Below are positions 27,400-38,702 of a stretch of DNA of 64,000 nucleotides, in pieces (position 1 is the stretch's first letter; each line of letters starts with the position of its first letter). A program made the translations under genes and the position numbers. The DNA comes from Humisphaera borealis. GTDB taxonomy: Bacteria > Planctomycetota > Phycisphaerae > Tepidisphaerales > Tepidisphaeraceae. The stretch is from positions 186,001 to 250,000 of the forward strand of contig NZ_CP063458.1 in the NCBI RefSeq assembly GCF_015169395.1, read 5' to 3'. Under the pieces are notes generated by a model that ran no database searches, was not told the origin of the DNA, and worked only from the letters and a program-made list of their open reading frames with translations.

Positions 27400-27837
27400 T
27401 TATGACAGTAGCGGCGCTGTCAGCCGGGCAAACTCGGCACCGATCAGCTGTTCTTCGGAGACCACATCTTCGGCACCTCGCCGCGATGCCTCCAGTGCGG
27501 TGGATACCCGACGGCACCGTGCCAGAATTCGAGCCGCCGGGTTCAGTCTTCGGATCAGATCGACGGCCCGCAGGACTGCGGCGTCGTCGGGAATCGCCAG
27601 TGCGACGAGGGTTGCCCGATCGATCCCGGCATTTCGGAGCACCTGCTCATCGGCGATATCGCCTTGCACGATATTCAGGCCCGCGGTCTGGCAGCGGGTC
27701 ACGGTGGCGGGGTTCAACTCGACGACGACAAAGGCAATCTTGCGGCGCGCAAGCAGATTGACGACTTCCCGTCCCGGAATTCCGAAGCCGGCCACGATCA
27801 CGAAAGGCGAAGTTTTTTCCGGCTTCTCGTCCGCCAA
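27400..27837 (-). CDS. Stand-alone TrkA-N (RCK) NAD-binding domain protein
   Basis: 145 residues forming a single Rossmann domain: GFGIPGREVV (G-x-G-x-x-G), VVELNP with the acidic residue at the end of strand 2, NIVQGDIADEQVL, and LALAIPDDAAVLRAV. These domains gate K+ channels and transporters in response to NAD(H). Here there is no channel or transporter segment and no RCK-C domain. The start is a TTG at 27837 with no strong ribosome site, so the gene may be a C-terminal remnant of a Kef-type antiporter or a free regulatory subunit. Confidence 0.75.
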   Translation of the reverse strand: MADEKPEKTSPFVIVAGFGIPGREVVNLLARRKIAFVVVELNPATVTRCQTAGLNIVQGDIADEQVLRNAGIDRATLVALAIPDDAAVLRAVDLIRRLNPAARILARCRRVSTALEASRRGAEDVVSEEQLIGAEFARLTAPLLS

Positions 27838-27981
27838 GTTCTCGCCACCGCCTGAAGCCTCATTCGGAGAACGCAGGACACGTCCCTGCGTACACGTCTG
27901 ATCTAAAATATCTCGCGCAGCTCGTGGGCGGCGGGCGAGCCCGCCGGCTAAACGGGGTGCGCGTCGTCGTCGCCGAGGATT

Positions 27982-29160
27982 CTATCGATCTGTCTCGCCC
28001 ATGACGATATCGATCGAGCCGATGATCGCCGGAACGTCCGCCAGCAGCACACCGCGGCAGAGCTCGCTCAGGCAGGCCAGGTTCACGAAGCTGGGCCCGC
28101 GAATCTTCACGCGGTAAGGAATGGTACCGCCCTGGCTCTCGATAAAGAAACCGAGGTGCCCGCGCGGGTTCTCCGCTTCAAAATAGACCTCGCCCGGCGG
28201 AACCTTCAATGACTTGGGCAGCTTCGCCCGGTAAGGCCCATCGGGCACCTGCGCGATCGCCTGCCGCAGGATGCGGATGCACTGCTTCATCTCCTGCATC
28301 TTGACCCAATACCGGTCCCAGCAATCGCCGAGCTGCCCGACCTGGCCGTCGCCGACGCAGACGTCGAATTCGAGCTTCGGGTAGACGCTGTAAGGGCGAT
28401 CTCGCCGCAGGTCCATCGGAATGCCGGAGCCGCGGATCATCGGCCCTGACAGGGCATAGTCGATTGCGAGCTGCTTGCTCACCACGCCGATGTTCGCCGT
28501 CCGCTTGATGAAGATGTGGTTGCGGGTCAGCAGGGCGTTGTACTCGTCGACCTTGGGCTCGAAGTAATCGAGGAACTCGGTGAGCTTTTCGAGAAACAGC
28601 GGTGGCAAATCCCACGTCACACCGCCGACGTTGATGTAACTGAGCGTCAGCCGAGCACCGCAAAGCTGCTCGAACAAGTCGAGGATGTATTCGCGCTCGC
28701 GAAACGCGTAGAGGAACGGGCTGAATGCTCCCATGTCCAGGCCGTAGGTGCCGAAGCTGACCAGGTGTGATGCGATGCGGTTGAGTTCCGCCGCGATGAC
28801 GCGGATGTATTCGGCCCGCTGGGGCACTTCGATGTTCGCAAGCTTCTCGACCGCCATCGACCAGGCGTGGTTGTTGTTCATCGCCGACAGGTAGTCCAGC
28901 CGGTCGGTGTAGGGCATGAACTGAAAGTAGGCGAGGTTCTCGGCGATCTTCTCCTTGCAGCGGTGGAGGTAGCCCAGGTGCGCGACGGCGTCTAGGACCA
29001 TTTCGCCGTCGGTCCGCAGGACGACACGCAGCACGCCGTGGGTGGACGGATGCTGCGGGCCCATGTTGACGAGCATTTCCTCGGTGGCGACATCGATCTG
29101 GTCGTCCCCACCGCCGGGGAGGAGGTCGTAGGCGAGGGTTTTGGGGGACGACGTCGTCAT
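27982..29160 (-). CDS. nuoD: NADH-quinone oxidoreductase subunit D
   Basis: 49 kDa subunit of complex I in the hydrophilic arm near the quinone site. 392 residues. Family motifs: NMGPQHPSTHGVLR with the quinone-site His, VAHLGYLHRCKEKIAEN, TDRLDYLSAMNNNHAW, ELNRIASHLV, GVTWDLPP, and the C-terminal DIVMGETDR. The start ATG at 29158-29160 leaves a ~20-residue N-terminal extension. No other nuo gene is near, so complex I genes must be split in this genome or this is a lone paralogue. Confidence 0.95.
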   Translation of the reverse strand: MTTSSPKTLAYDLLPGGGDDQIDVATEEMLVNMGPQHPSTHGVLRVVLRTDGEMVLDAVAHLGYLHRCKEKIAENLAYFQFMPYTDRLDYLSAMNNNHAWSMAVEKLANIEVPQRAEYIRVIAAELNRIASHLVSFGTYGLDMGAFSPFLYAFREREYILDLFEQLCGARLTLSYINVGGVTWDLPPLFLEKLTEFLDYFEPKVDEYNALLTRNHIFIKRTANIGVVSKQLAIDYALSGPMIRGSGIPMDLRRDRPYSVYPKLEFDVCVGDGQVGQLGDCWDRYWVKMQEMKQCIRILRQAIAQVPDGPYRAKLPKSLKVPPGEVYFEAENPRGHLGFFIESQGGTIPYRVKIRGPSFVNLACLSELCRGVLLADVPAIIGSIDIVMGETDR

Positions 29161-29215
29161 GGGTAGGGCTCGCGAGTGGCTTGGTCCGCATTGCGGACCC
29201 AACACAACGCGCCGT

Positions 29216-30412
29216 TCACACCTTCGAAAACGACGCCCCGAGGTCCGCACTTGTCGGAGCCTTCGTCTCGAGCTTCTTCCGTCCGCCGTACTGCTTGGCC
29301 ATGTCCACATGGAACGCGTCGAGCTTCGCGCCGTCCAGCGGCAGGTCGACCGGGGTTCGCGTGAGCGCGGCCATCTGCATGGCGTTGCCGAGTTCAAGTG
29401 CCTTGGCACCGTCTTCGCCGGGGGCGACCATCGGTTCGTCCTTCAGAATGGCCTTGCAGAAGTTCTCGGTGATCGCGCGGTGCAGGTTCTCGGGGTCCTT
29501 CGGCGCGGTCGGGGTGAGATCGATCTCCCACGTCTCCATCCGATGGAACGCCTCGGGCGTGGTCTCGCGGGTTTCCTTGACGCTCTTTCGGGTGCGTGTC
29601 CAGGTCAGCTTGGCGTTCTCGACGACGATTCGGCCCTGGTCGCCGATGATCTCAAAGCGGTTCGTGCCGGGGGCTTCGCCGGTGGTCGTGATGAAGTGGC
29701 CAATCGCGCCGTTGGGGTACTCCATGATCGCGCTGATTTCGTCCTCGACCTCGATCGGATGGGTCTTGCCGACGAAACCGACGGCGGAGATGCGGCTGGG
29801 CGTCAGGCCGGTGGTCCAGAGGAGCAGGTCGAGGTTGTGCGGGCACTGGTTGATCAGCACGCCGCCGCCTTCGCCTTTCCACGTCGCCCGCCAGCCGCCG
29901 GACGCGTAGTAGGCCCACGGGCGGAACCAGTCGGTCATGATCCAGGTGATACGGCTGATCTCGCCGAGTTCGCCGTCTTTGATCAGTTCGCGGAGCTTGC
30001 GGTACAGCCCGATCGTCCGCTGGTTCAGCATGACGCCGTACTTCACCTTGGGGTTCTTCTTCGCGGCGGCGATCGCGGCGTCGTTCATGGCGCGGGCCTG
30101 GGTGATACTGATCGCCACCGGCTTCTCGCAGAGCACGCTCACGCCGGCGTTAAACGCGGCGATCGCGACATCGGGGTGGAACGGGTGGGGCGTCGCGATG
30201 AGCACCGCATCCACCAGGCCGCTCTTGAGCATCTCATCGCTGCTGGTGAACTTGGCCACGCCGGGGGCATCGACCTTGTCCATCCGCGCCTGATCGTTGT
30301 CGCAGATCGCGGTGAGCTTGGCTTCCGTCATCTTCTGGATGTAGGAGATGTGGTAGTTGCCCATGCCCCCGACACCGACCACGCCCATCCGAACCTGAGT
30401 TGCGTCTGCCAT
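29216..30412 (-). CDS. Gfo/Idh/MocA family oxidoreductase
   Basis: 398-residue NAD(P)-dependent sugar or cyclitol dehydrogenase family protein. The Rossmann fold starts MGVVGVGGMGNYHISYIQ; the catalytic-domain EKP motif is in VLCEKPVAISITQ. The C-terminal domain has GEGGGVLINQCPHNLDLLLW and TTGEAPGTNRFEIIGDQG. Substrate unknown. The start ATG at 30410-30412 follows AGGGAAC. It is divergent from rhaB across a palindrome-rich 387 bp gap, so a shared sugar-degradation role is possible but not shown. Confidence 0.92.
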   Translation of the reverse strand: MADATQVRMGVVGVGGMGNYHISYIQKMTEAKLTAICDNDQARMDKVDAPGVAKFTSSDEMLKSGLVDAVLIATPHPFHPDVAIAAFNAGVSVLCEKPVAISITQARAMNDAAIAAAKKNPKVKYGVMLNQRTIGLYRKLRELIKDGELGEISRITWIMTDWFRPWAYYASGGWRATWKGEGGGVLINQCPHNLDLLLWTTGLTPSRISAVGFVGKTHPIEVEDEISAIMEYPNGAIGHFITTTGEAPGTNRFEIIGDQGRIVVENAKLTWTRTRKSVKETRETTPEAFHRMETWEIDLTPTAPKDPENLHRAITENFCKAILKDEPMVAPGEDGAKALELGNAMQMAALTRTPVDLPLDGAKLDAFHVDMAKQYGGRKKLETKAPTSADLGASFSKV

Positions 30413-30799
30413 GAGAGTTCCCTGCTGTTTTCCGCTGGTTTGCCGGACACAAGCCGACGATGAGTTGTTGATAGGGGTTCGGGGGGATGATGTCAACGAC
30501 CTTGGCCGCCTTGGCCGCGCAGGGCCTAAGCGTTGTATTGATGGTGGGGCAGACATTCTTGTCTGCCGCGTTTCGGCGACGTCGGCATTCTTGCCGGCAG
30601 GAGCGGAAACGCACCGATCGTCTGGTTGCCCATCGTTCGCATGGCTCGACCGGGCAGGAATGCCCGGCACTCGGCCACGCGTGGCAGACAAGAATGTCTG
30701 CCCCACCAGAGAACGTCCACGCCTCCTGTCTTCCGATCCCCATCAGCGTTACTATTCCGGTCCGTTTTCTATACCACACACGGCGTTTGAGGAGTTGGC
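30413..30799. other. Divergent region between the oxidoreductase gene and rhaB
   Basis: No gene is seen. The middle is a palindrome of palindromes (30543-30707). A weak -10-like TATACC lies at 30770-30775 before rhaB. No operator for a rhamnose regulator could be recognised. Confidence 0.6.
30543..30707. repeat. GGTGGGGCAGACATTCTTG palindrome with perfect 25-base arms
   Basis: Arms at 30543-30567 and 30683-30707 are exact reverse complements over 25 bases. Each arm itself contains the hairpin GGCAGACA-ttct-TGTCTGCC. Between them lie two further hairpins, CGGCA-ttct-TGCCG and CCGGGCA-ggaa-TGCCCGG. Confidence 0.95.
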
Positions 30800-32287
30800 A
30801 TGTCGGTTCGGAACTTCGTTGCATTCGATCTCGGGGCCGAGAGCGGCCGAGCCCTGCTGGGCCGGCTGGATGGCGGACGGTTGACGCTGGAAGAAAAGCA
30901 CCGCTTCCCCAACCCCAACGGCCGAATCAACGGACACCTCCACTGGAACCTCCTCCAGCAGTGGGAAGAACTCAAAACCGGCCTCCGCAAGAGCTCTGCC
31001 GACGTTCATGGCGGGCACATCCAGATTCACGGCATCGGCGTCGATACCTGGGGCGTCGACTACGGACTGATCGCCCCCGACGGCGATATCCTTTCCAACC
31101 CGTTCCACTACCGCGATGCCCGCACCGATGGCGCGATGGAAAAGGCGTACAAGATCGTCTCCAAAGACGACATCTTCGCCGCCACCGGCATCCAATTCAT
31201 GCAGTTCAACACGCTGTTTCAGCTCTTCTCGATGCTGGACTCGAAGAAGGCGCTGCTGTCGGCTGCCAAGACGATGCTCTTCATGCCCGACCTGCTGAAC
31301 TACCTGTTCACCGGCGTCGCCAAGGCCGAGTTTTCCATCGCATCGACCAGCCAGATGCTCGACCCGACGACCGGGCAGTGGGCATTGCCGCTGCTGGAGA
31401 AGCTGGGCATCCCCACGCACATTCTGCCGCCGATCGTGCCCTCGGGAACGATTCTCGGGCAGCTTCGCGCCGACGTCGCAACTGAGTGTGGCGTGCCGGC
31501 GATGCCGGTGATCGCGCCCGCCTGCCATGACACCGCATCCGCCGTCGCGGCCGTGCCGGTCGAAGGCACGAGCGACGACTGGTGCTACATCTCTTCCGGC
31601 ACCTGGTCGCTGATGGGCGTGGAGATCGCCAAACCGCTGATCAATGAGAAGGTCAAGCAATACAACTACACCAACGAAGGCGGCGTCGGCGGGACGATCC
31701 GGTTCCTCAAGAACATCATGGGCCTCTGGCTGGTGCAGGAATGCCGCCGGCACTGGCTGCGCGAAGGGTACGAACACAGCTACAGCGAGCTAACGCAGAT
31801 GGCCGCCCGCACGCGTGGCTTTGGCGCGGTGATCGACCCCGACCACAAGCCGTTCGGCTCGCCCGGTGAGATGCCTCTGAAGATCGAACAGTACTGCCGC
31901 GAGACCGGCCAGCGCCCGCCGCAAACCCGCAGCGAAACGGTCCGCTGCTGCCTGGAGAGCCTGGCGCTGACATACCGCCGCACCGTGGAGGGCTTGGAAG
32001 ACATCCTCGGCCGCAAGATCAATACGATTCACATCGTCGGCGGCGGCTGTCAGAACGAACTGCTCAACCAGATGACGGCTGATGCCACCGGCAGAAAGGT
32101 CGTCGCCGGCCCCATCGAAGCCACCGCGATCGGCAACATCCTCGTACAGGCAATGGCGACCGGCGACATCAAGTCGCTCGCCGAAGCACGCGAGGTGGTA
32201 CGGAACAGTTTTGACGTCAAGGTGTTTGAGCCGACGGATACCAAGCCATGGGAAGAGGCGTATGCGCGGTATCGCGCGTTGAAGTAG
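30800..32287 (+). CDS. rhaB: Rhamnulokinase
   Basis: FGGY-family sugar kinase that phosphorylates L-rhamnulose. 495 residues, normal length. Motifs: FDLGAESGRALLGRLDGGRL at the N-terminal phosphate loop, GIGVDTWGVDYGLI, HDTASAVAAVP, ISSGTWSLMGVE, and the C-terminal nucleotide site HIVGGGCQNELLNQMTADATGR. Those are the RhaB forms of the FGGY signatures. No rhamnose isomerase, aldolase or regulator is adjacent, so the pathway must be dispersed. Confidence 0.92.
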   Translation: MSVRNFVAFDLGAESGRALLGRLDGGRLTLEEKHRFPNPNGRINGHLHWNLLQQWEELKTGLRKSSADVHGGHIQIHGIGVDTWGVDYGLIAPDGDILSNPFHYRDARTDGAMEKAYKIVSKDDIFAATGIQFMQFNTLFQLFSMLDSKKALLSAAKTMLFMPDLLNYLFTGVAKAEFSIASTSQMLDPTTGQWALPLLEKLGIPTHILPPIVPSGTILGQLRADVATECGVPAMPVIAPACHDTASAVAAVPVEGTSDDWCYISSGTWSLMGVEIAKPLINEKVKQYNYTNEGGVGGTIRFLKNIMGLWLVQECRRHWLREGYEHSYSELTQMAARTRGFGAVIDPDHKPFGSPGEMPLKIEQYCRETGQRPPQTRSETVRCCLESLALTYRRTVEGLEDILGRKINTIHIVGGGCQNELLNQMTADATGRKVVAGPIEATAIGNILVQAMATGDIKSLAEAREVVRNSFDVKVFEPTDTKPWEEAYARYRALK

Positions 32288-32322
32288 TGGTTAGTCGCCC
32301 TTGTAGTTCGCCCAATGGGGAA

Positions 32323-32688
32323 GTGTTGGCCAAGAAGCCGAAGCAACTCGACGGTCGTCAAGAAGTGATGCGCGGCTTCGCGGAATCTGCCGCCGAGCGC
32401 GGCCAGCACTTCTTCTACGTCCTCATTCACGAACCGCTCGGTCCAATGGATCGGGGCGAGAAGTACGAAGACCCATTGAATGGCGCGCTCGGCGAGCTTG
32501 GTGAGGTCACCGGCGGCGGATCACAGCTTGGCGAAGGTGATACGATTGCGTTTTGCGGTCTCGATGTAGTCGTGAATCATCGAGATAATGGCTTGACGGT
32601 CATCCGCGAATGCCTGCGGTCGTGCGGCGCACCGCCCAACACCGTCATCGAAGAGTACGTGCCGGAGTTTGCGGAATTGTCGCTGTAG
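32323..32688 (+). CDS. Small uncharacterised protein
   Basis: 121 residues from a GTG at 32323, just after rhaB; a TTG at 32326 and an ATG at 32368 are alternatives. Not recognised. The C-terminal half has conserved-looking text: YEDPLNGALGELGEVTGGGS, FCGLDVVVNHRDNGLTVI, and SCGAPPNTVIEE. Such a pattern, alpha/beta with a Gly-rich turn, could be a small regulatory or immunity-type protein. Its stop TAG begins a GTAGGG string. Confidence 0.6.
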   Translation: MLAKKPKQLDGRQEVMRGFAESAAERGQHFFYVLIHEPLGPMDRGEKYEDPLNGALGELGEVTGGGSQLGEGDTIAFCGLDVVVNHRDNGLTVIRECLRSCGAPPNTVIEEYVPEFAELSL

Positions 32689-32807
32689 GGCCGGGCGACT
32701 AACTCGCCGATGGAGCGGACCGCGACGACGGTACACTCCACCTGCGGTCGAGCGTCGCGCGTGCGACGCCGCGGCCCTTCCACGGCATTCCGTTCGGCCA
32801 CATCCGT

Positions 32808-33203
32808 ATGGACTCCAACAGCCAAGTCGTCGTTGACTTCCTCATTGCGATGCTTCCCGTTCGACAGGCGTTGGACGACCTTCTGCGACAGCTCTATAGA
32901 CGGGCCGAGGTAAAACTCGTTCACACGTACGCCGTAGAAGTCTCCCCCTCGCCGGACTTTGGACTGTCGGCAGATTTGCACAATGGTGCAGTGGTCGACT
33001 TCTGGCTCGAGTTAACATTCGAGCGTGAATGCTGGCAATTGGAGTATTCGGTACAGCGGCACGATCCCGATGAGGACGGGTCTCATGCGGAGAAGTCATT
33101 TCCTCCACAGTCCGTCCGCTCCGCTCAGGACCTGCCGATGACTCTAATCAACGCAATCCGAGAACTGGAACGTGCGAGTGGCGACGACACGCTGTACAGG
33201 TGA
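32808..33203 (+). CDS. Small uncharacterised acidic protein
   Basis: 131 residues beginning MDSNSQVVVDFLIAMLPVRQ. Not recognised. It has an N-terminal helical part and a central beta stretch (VDFWLELTFERECWQLEYSV) followed by an acidic loop. Composition is less GC-rich than flanking genes. It lies alone between the preceding small gene and the cytochrome gene. Could belong to a toxin/immunity or transferred cassette with it, but nothing proves this. Confidence 0.55.
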   Translation: MDSNSQVVVDFLIAMLPVRQALDDLLRQLYRRAEVKLVHTYAVEVSPSPDFGLSADLHNGAVVDFWLELTFERECWQLEYSVQRHDPDEDGSHAEKSFPPQSVRSAQDLPMTLINAIRELERASGDDTLYR

Positions 33204-33343
33204 GACGTCCATGGAGAGTGTTCGCGGCGATTGATGTCACGGCACCCAGCACCGCGTCGCGTCCAGACCGACTGTGCGACCCCGAAATACTTGTCAACTT
33301 CCGACGTTTGCGGAACTAGTTAGCAGACACGGAGGCTCACGTC

Positions 33344-35776
<2,433 letters not shown>

Positions 35777-35789
35777 TCTGACGCTCATC

Positions 35790-35899
35790 AGCGACACGGG
35801 CTTCCAGGTTCGTGCCTGGTGCGCCATGCGAAAGAGATTACGCGCTAGGCGAACTTTTCGACTTTGGCATCGCTGGCACGGGCTGGAAGCCCGTGTCAC
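35790..35899. repeat. CACGGGCT palindrome between the cytochrome and DUF1501 genes
   Basis: The left arm reads GACACGGGCTTCCAGGTTCG and the right arm contains CACGGGCT-gga-AGCCCGTG (35877-35895). The two arms are imperfect complements over about 28 bases. Same family as 20264-20282. Confidence 0.82.
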
Positions 35900-35929
35900 T
35901 GACAGAGCAACCCGAGACGAGGCGATCTT

Positions 35930-37378
35930 ATGACCGACTCCATTCCATCCAACCTCTCCCGCCGTGCGATGCTCCAGACCGCCTCGTGCGGGTTCGGCTA
36001 TCTCGCGCTCGCCGGGCTTTGCAATCCTTCCGGCGGGGCGACGGTTACGGCGCCGCTCGCTGGCGCGACCAAGTCGTTCAGCCCGATGGCCCCCAAGCAA
36101 CCGCCGCTTCAGGCGCGGGCGAAGCGCGTCATCATGCTCTTCATGCGCGGGGGTCCGTCTCACCTGGACGGCTTCGACTACAAACCGTCGCTGGAAAAAT
36201 TCCACGACAAGTCGATGCAGGCCGACCAGTTCCCCGAAGGTGCCAAGGCAAAGAGCAGCAACCTGATTCTCATGAGGTCGCCGTTCGAGTTCACGCCGCA
36301 CGGCAAAAGCGGGCTGCCGATATCGAGCGTGTTCCCCAATCTCGCCAAGCATGCCGACGATCTGTGCCTGATCAACAGCATGCACCACAAGACGCCGATC
36401 CATCTGCAGGGCGTCCAGATGATGCACACGGGGCACTTCCAGTTCATCCGCCCGAGCACCGGCTCGTGGGTCACCTACGGCCTGGGTGCCGAGACGACCG
36501 ACCTGCCCGGTTATGTGGTCATGAACCCGCTCCGCGAAGCAATGCAGTGCTACAACTCGGCGTTCCTGCCGGCGGCGTATGGGGCGACGCCGATCAACGT
36601 CAGCGGTGAAGCGTCCAAGTCGATTCGGAACGTCGCCAACCCCCGGCTGACCGCCGACCAGCAGAAGGCGCAGCTCGCGCTCATCCAGTCGATGAACCGC
36701 AAGTTTGCTTCGCAGGCCCCCGGCGCGTCTGAGCTGGAAGCGGTCATCGAATCGTACGAGCGCGGATTTGCGATGCAGTCGGGCGTGCCGCGCGTGCTCG
36801 ACATGACCGGCGAAAGCCCGGCGACGCTCGAAGCGTATGGCGTCGGCAAGGGTGGGAAGGGCGGCACCGGCGGCTTCGGATTGCAATGCCTGATGGCCCG
36901 CCGGTTCGCCGAGCAGGGCGTTCGGTTCATCGAGCTCAATCACGGCTCGTGGGATCACCACGGCGACATCAACAAGAGCTACGCCAGCGCCGCCAAGGCG
37001 ATCGATCAGCCCATCGCCGCACTGCTTCAGGATCTGAAGGACCGCGGTATGCTGGATGAGACACTGGTCATCTGGGGCGGTGAGTTCGGCCGTACAAGCT
37101 GGAAGGACGGCGCCGCCGAGCGCCAGGGTCGCGGCCATAACTCCGCCGGCTTCACCTATTGGATGGCCGGCGGCGGCATCAAGGGTGGCATGCGATACGG
37201 TGCGACGGATGAGACCGGCACTTTCGCCGCCGAGAACAAGGTATCTGTCCACGATCTGCAGGCGACGATCCTCCATCAGCTGGGTCTGGATCACTGGAAC
37301 CTGACCTACAAGTATGGCGGCCGCGACTACCGTCTGAGCGATGTCGACGGCAAGGTGGTCAACGGCATCATTGCGTGA
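35930..37378 (+). CDS. DUF1501 family exported protein
   Basis: 482 residues with a Tat-like N-terminus (SRRAMLQTASCGFG). DUF1501 is related to the alkaline phosphatase/sulfatase superfamily. Visible family text: KRVIMLFMRGGPSHLDGFDYKP, CLINSMHHKTPIHLQG, RFIELNHGSWDHHGDIN, and VIWGGEFGRTSWKDG with GRGHNSAGFTYWMAGGGIKG. The Asp/His-rich clusters suggest a metal site. Forms a unit with the preceding cytochrome gene, 153 bp upstream. Confidence 0.94.
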   Translation: MTDSIPSNLSRRAMLQTASCGFGYLALAGLCNPSGGATVTAPLAGATKSFSPMAPKQPPLQARAKRVIMLFMRGGPSHLDGFDYKPSLEKFHDKSMQADQFPEGAKAKSSNLILMRSPFEFTPHGKSGLPISSVFPNLAKHADDLCLINSMHHKTPIHLQGVQMMHTGHFQFIRPSTGSWVTYGLGAETTDLPGYVVMNPLREAMQCYNSAFLPAAYGATPINVSGEASKSIRNVANPRLTADQQKAQLALIQSMNRKFASQAPGASELEAVIESYERGFAMQSGVPRVLDMTGESPATLEAYGVGKGGKGGTGGFGLQCLMARRFAEQGVRFIELNHGSWDHHGDINKSYASAAKAIDQPIAALLQDLKDRGMLDETLVIWGGEFGRTSWKDGAAERQGRGHNSAGFTYWMAGGGIKGGMRYGATDETGTFAAENKVSVHDLQATILHQLGLDHWNLTYKYGGRDYRLSDVDGKVVNGIIA

Positions 37379-37454
37379 CCGGCGCAGACGCATCGACTGC
37401 GCAAGGACAGTTCTACAGCGGCGACAGGTTGTCCATCAGGACCCGCTCCGCACG

Positions 37455-37487
37455 ACCGCCTCCCTCTCGGGGAGGCGGTTTTGTTTT
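37455..37487 (+). terminator. Rho-independent terminator after the DUF1501 gene
   Basis: ACCGCCTCCC, loop tctc, GGGGAGGCGGT, then TTTTGTTTT. A ten-pair GC-rich stem followed by a T-rich run; the clearest intrinsic terminator of the window, 77 bases after the stop. Confidence 0.92.
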
Positions 37488-37606
37488 GCCCAACCGGCGT
37501 CTCCGGCAGGACTTCGAAGCCTGAGCAGGGTTTCATGCGCCGGCGGGTACCCGGTTTGCCACGTCGCATTCCGTATCGAGGCAGTTCAACTTTACGGAGG
37601 CAGACG

Positions 37607-38197
37607 ATGGCGAATACACCCAATCGAACGGATTCACAGAATCGCAAAGCGGTTGATCCCGACATGAGCCGCGCGGAATTGCGCGAACGCGACACCAACC
37701 CCGATCCCATCACGGGAGCGCCGGGATCACATCCCGGCGGTACGGCAGTCGGAACGACCGGCGGCGGCTTGGCCGGCGCGGCCGCAGGCGCAGCGATCGG
37801 CTCGGTTGTCCCGGGTATCGGCACGGTTGTCGGCGGCATCGCCGGTGCGGTGATCGGCGGGGTGGGTGGCGGTCTGGCCGGCAAGGCGGTCGCCGAGCAC
37901 TTCGACCCCACCGCCGAGGACGCCTACTGGCGCGACAGTCACCGGTCCCGGCCTTACTACGCCGCCGAGTACGACTATGAGACGGACTACGCCCCAGCGT
38001 ATCGCTACGGCTACACCACCAGCTCCCAGTACGCTGGCGAGTCCTACGACAGCCGCGAACGTGACTTGGAAACCGGCTGGGAAAAGGCCAAGGGCAAGTC
38101 CCGTCTGACCTGGGATAAAGCCAAGGCGGCGACGCGCGATGCGTGGCACCGGGTCGAGCGAAAGCTGCCCGGCGACGCCGACCGCGACGGCCGCTGA
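37607..38197 (+). CDS. Glycine-zipper protein
   Basis: 196 residues. A hydrophilic N-terminus (RAELRERDTNPDPITGAPG) leads into a long Gly/Ala-rich segment with glycine-zipper spacing (GGGLAGAAAGAAIGSVVPGI, GTVVGGIAGAVIGGVGGGLAG, each at most twenty residues quoted), followed by a Tyr-rich acidic part and a basic C-terminal helix (KAKAATRDAWHRVERKLPGD). Such zippers insert in or span membranes, often in stress proteins. GGAGG lies six bases before the ATG, and a terminator precedes it, so it is its own unit. Confidence 0.82.
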   Translation: MANTPNRTDSQNRKAVDPDMSRAELRERDTNPDPITGAPGSHPGGTAVGTTGGGLAGAAAGAAIGSVVPGIGTVVGGIAGAVIGGVGGGLAGKAVAEHFDPTAEDAYWRDSHRSRPYYAAEYDYETDYAPAYRYGYTTSSQYAGESYDSRERDLETGWEKAKGKSRLTWDKAKAATRDAWHRVERKLPGDADRDGR

Positions 38198-38340
38198 TTG
38201 CAAGCGGTTCGAGGGTTCTAAGGTCATTCACTTCGAGCGGGACGGAAGCGGCAACCGGCTGCCTCCGTCCCGCTCGCTTTGCGTCTCACACGTGCCAACT
38301 GGCTTCGACACGGCTATCCTTAAAGCAAGGAGGTCATGTA

Positions 38341-38622
38341 ATGCCTGTGTACGTGTATCGCATCATTCAGGACGACAAAGACGCACCCGAGCAGACGTTT
38401 GAGGTCAGGCAGTTGATGAGCGAGCCACCCCTCACCCACGACCCCGATACCGGCAGGCCGGTGGAACGCGTGATCTGCGCGCCCAACATCTACAGCGACA
38501 AGCTCGGCAATGCGGCGATTTCGGGTAGCGGACTGACCAAGTACGTGAAGACGTCCGACGGCACCTACGAGCGGCAGGCCGGTGGGGCGGGGCCGAAGAT
38601 GATCAATCCGCATGACGATTAA
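38341..38622 (+). CDS. FmdB-like protein lacking the zinc-ribbon cysteines
   Basis: 93 residues beginning MPVYVYRIIQDDKDAPEQTF, then EVRQLMSEPPLTHDPDTGRP and VERVICAPNIYSDKLG. This lines up with FmdB/zinc-ribbon regulatory proteins (MPIYEYRC..CG..FE..Q.MSDPPLT.CP.CG), including the C-terminal Gly-rich tail (SGSGLTKYVK). However, all four ribbon cysteines are replaced; the only Cys is in VIC. Strong AAGGAGG ribosome site. The protein probably keeps the fold or a partner surface without binding zinc. Confidence 0.8.
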   Translation: MPVYVYRIIQDDKDAPEQTFEVRQLMSEPPLTHDPDTGRPVERVICAPNIYSDKLGNAAISGSGLTKYVKTSDGTYERQAGGAGPKMINPHDD

Positions 38623-38702
38623 GGTCGGCCAGACGCACCAGTCGCAACCGCGCAAATAAATCGCATTTAAGAGGCGAGCGGGCGAGTGCCAGGGGCCTAC
38701 CG

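Noticed and set aside
30543-30707. The palindrome before rhaB as a specific operator
   Set aside because: Its design is the same as that of the other dispersed palindromes, and it is much longer than a regulator site. No regulator gene is near.
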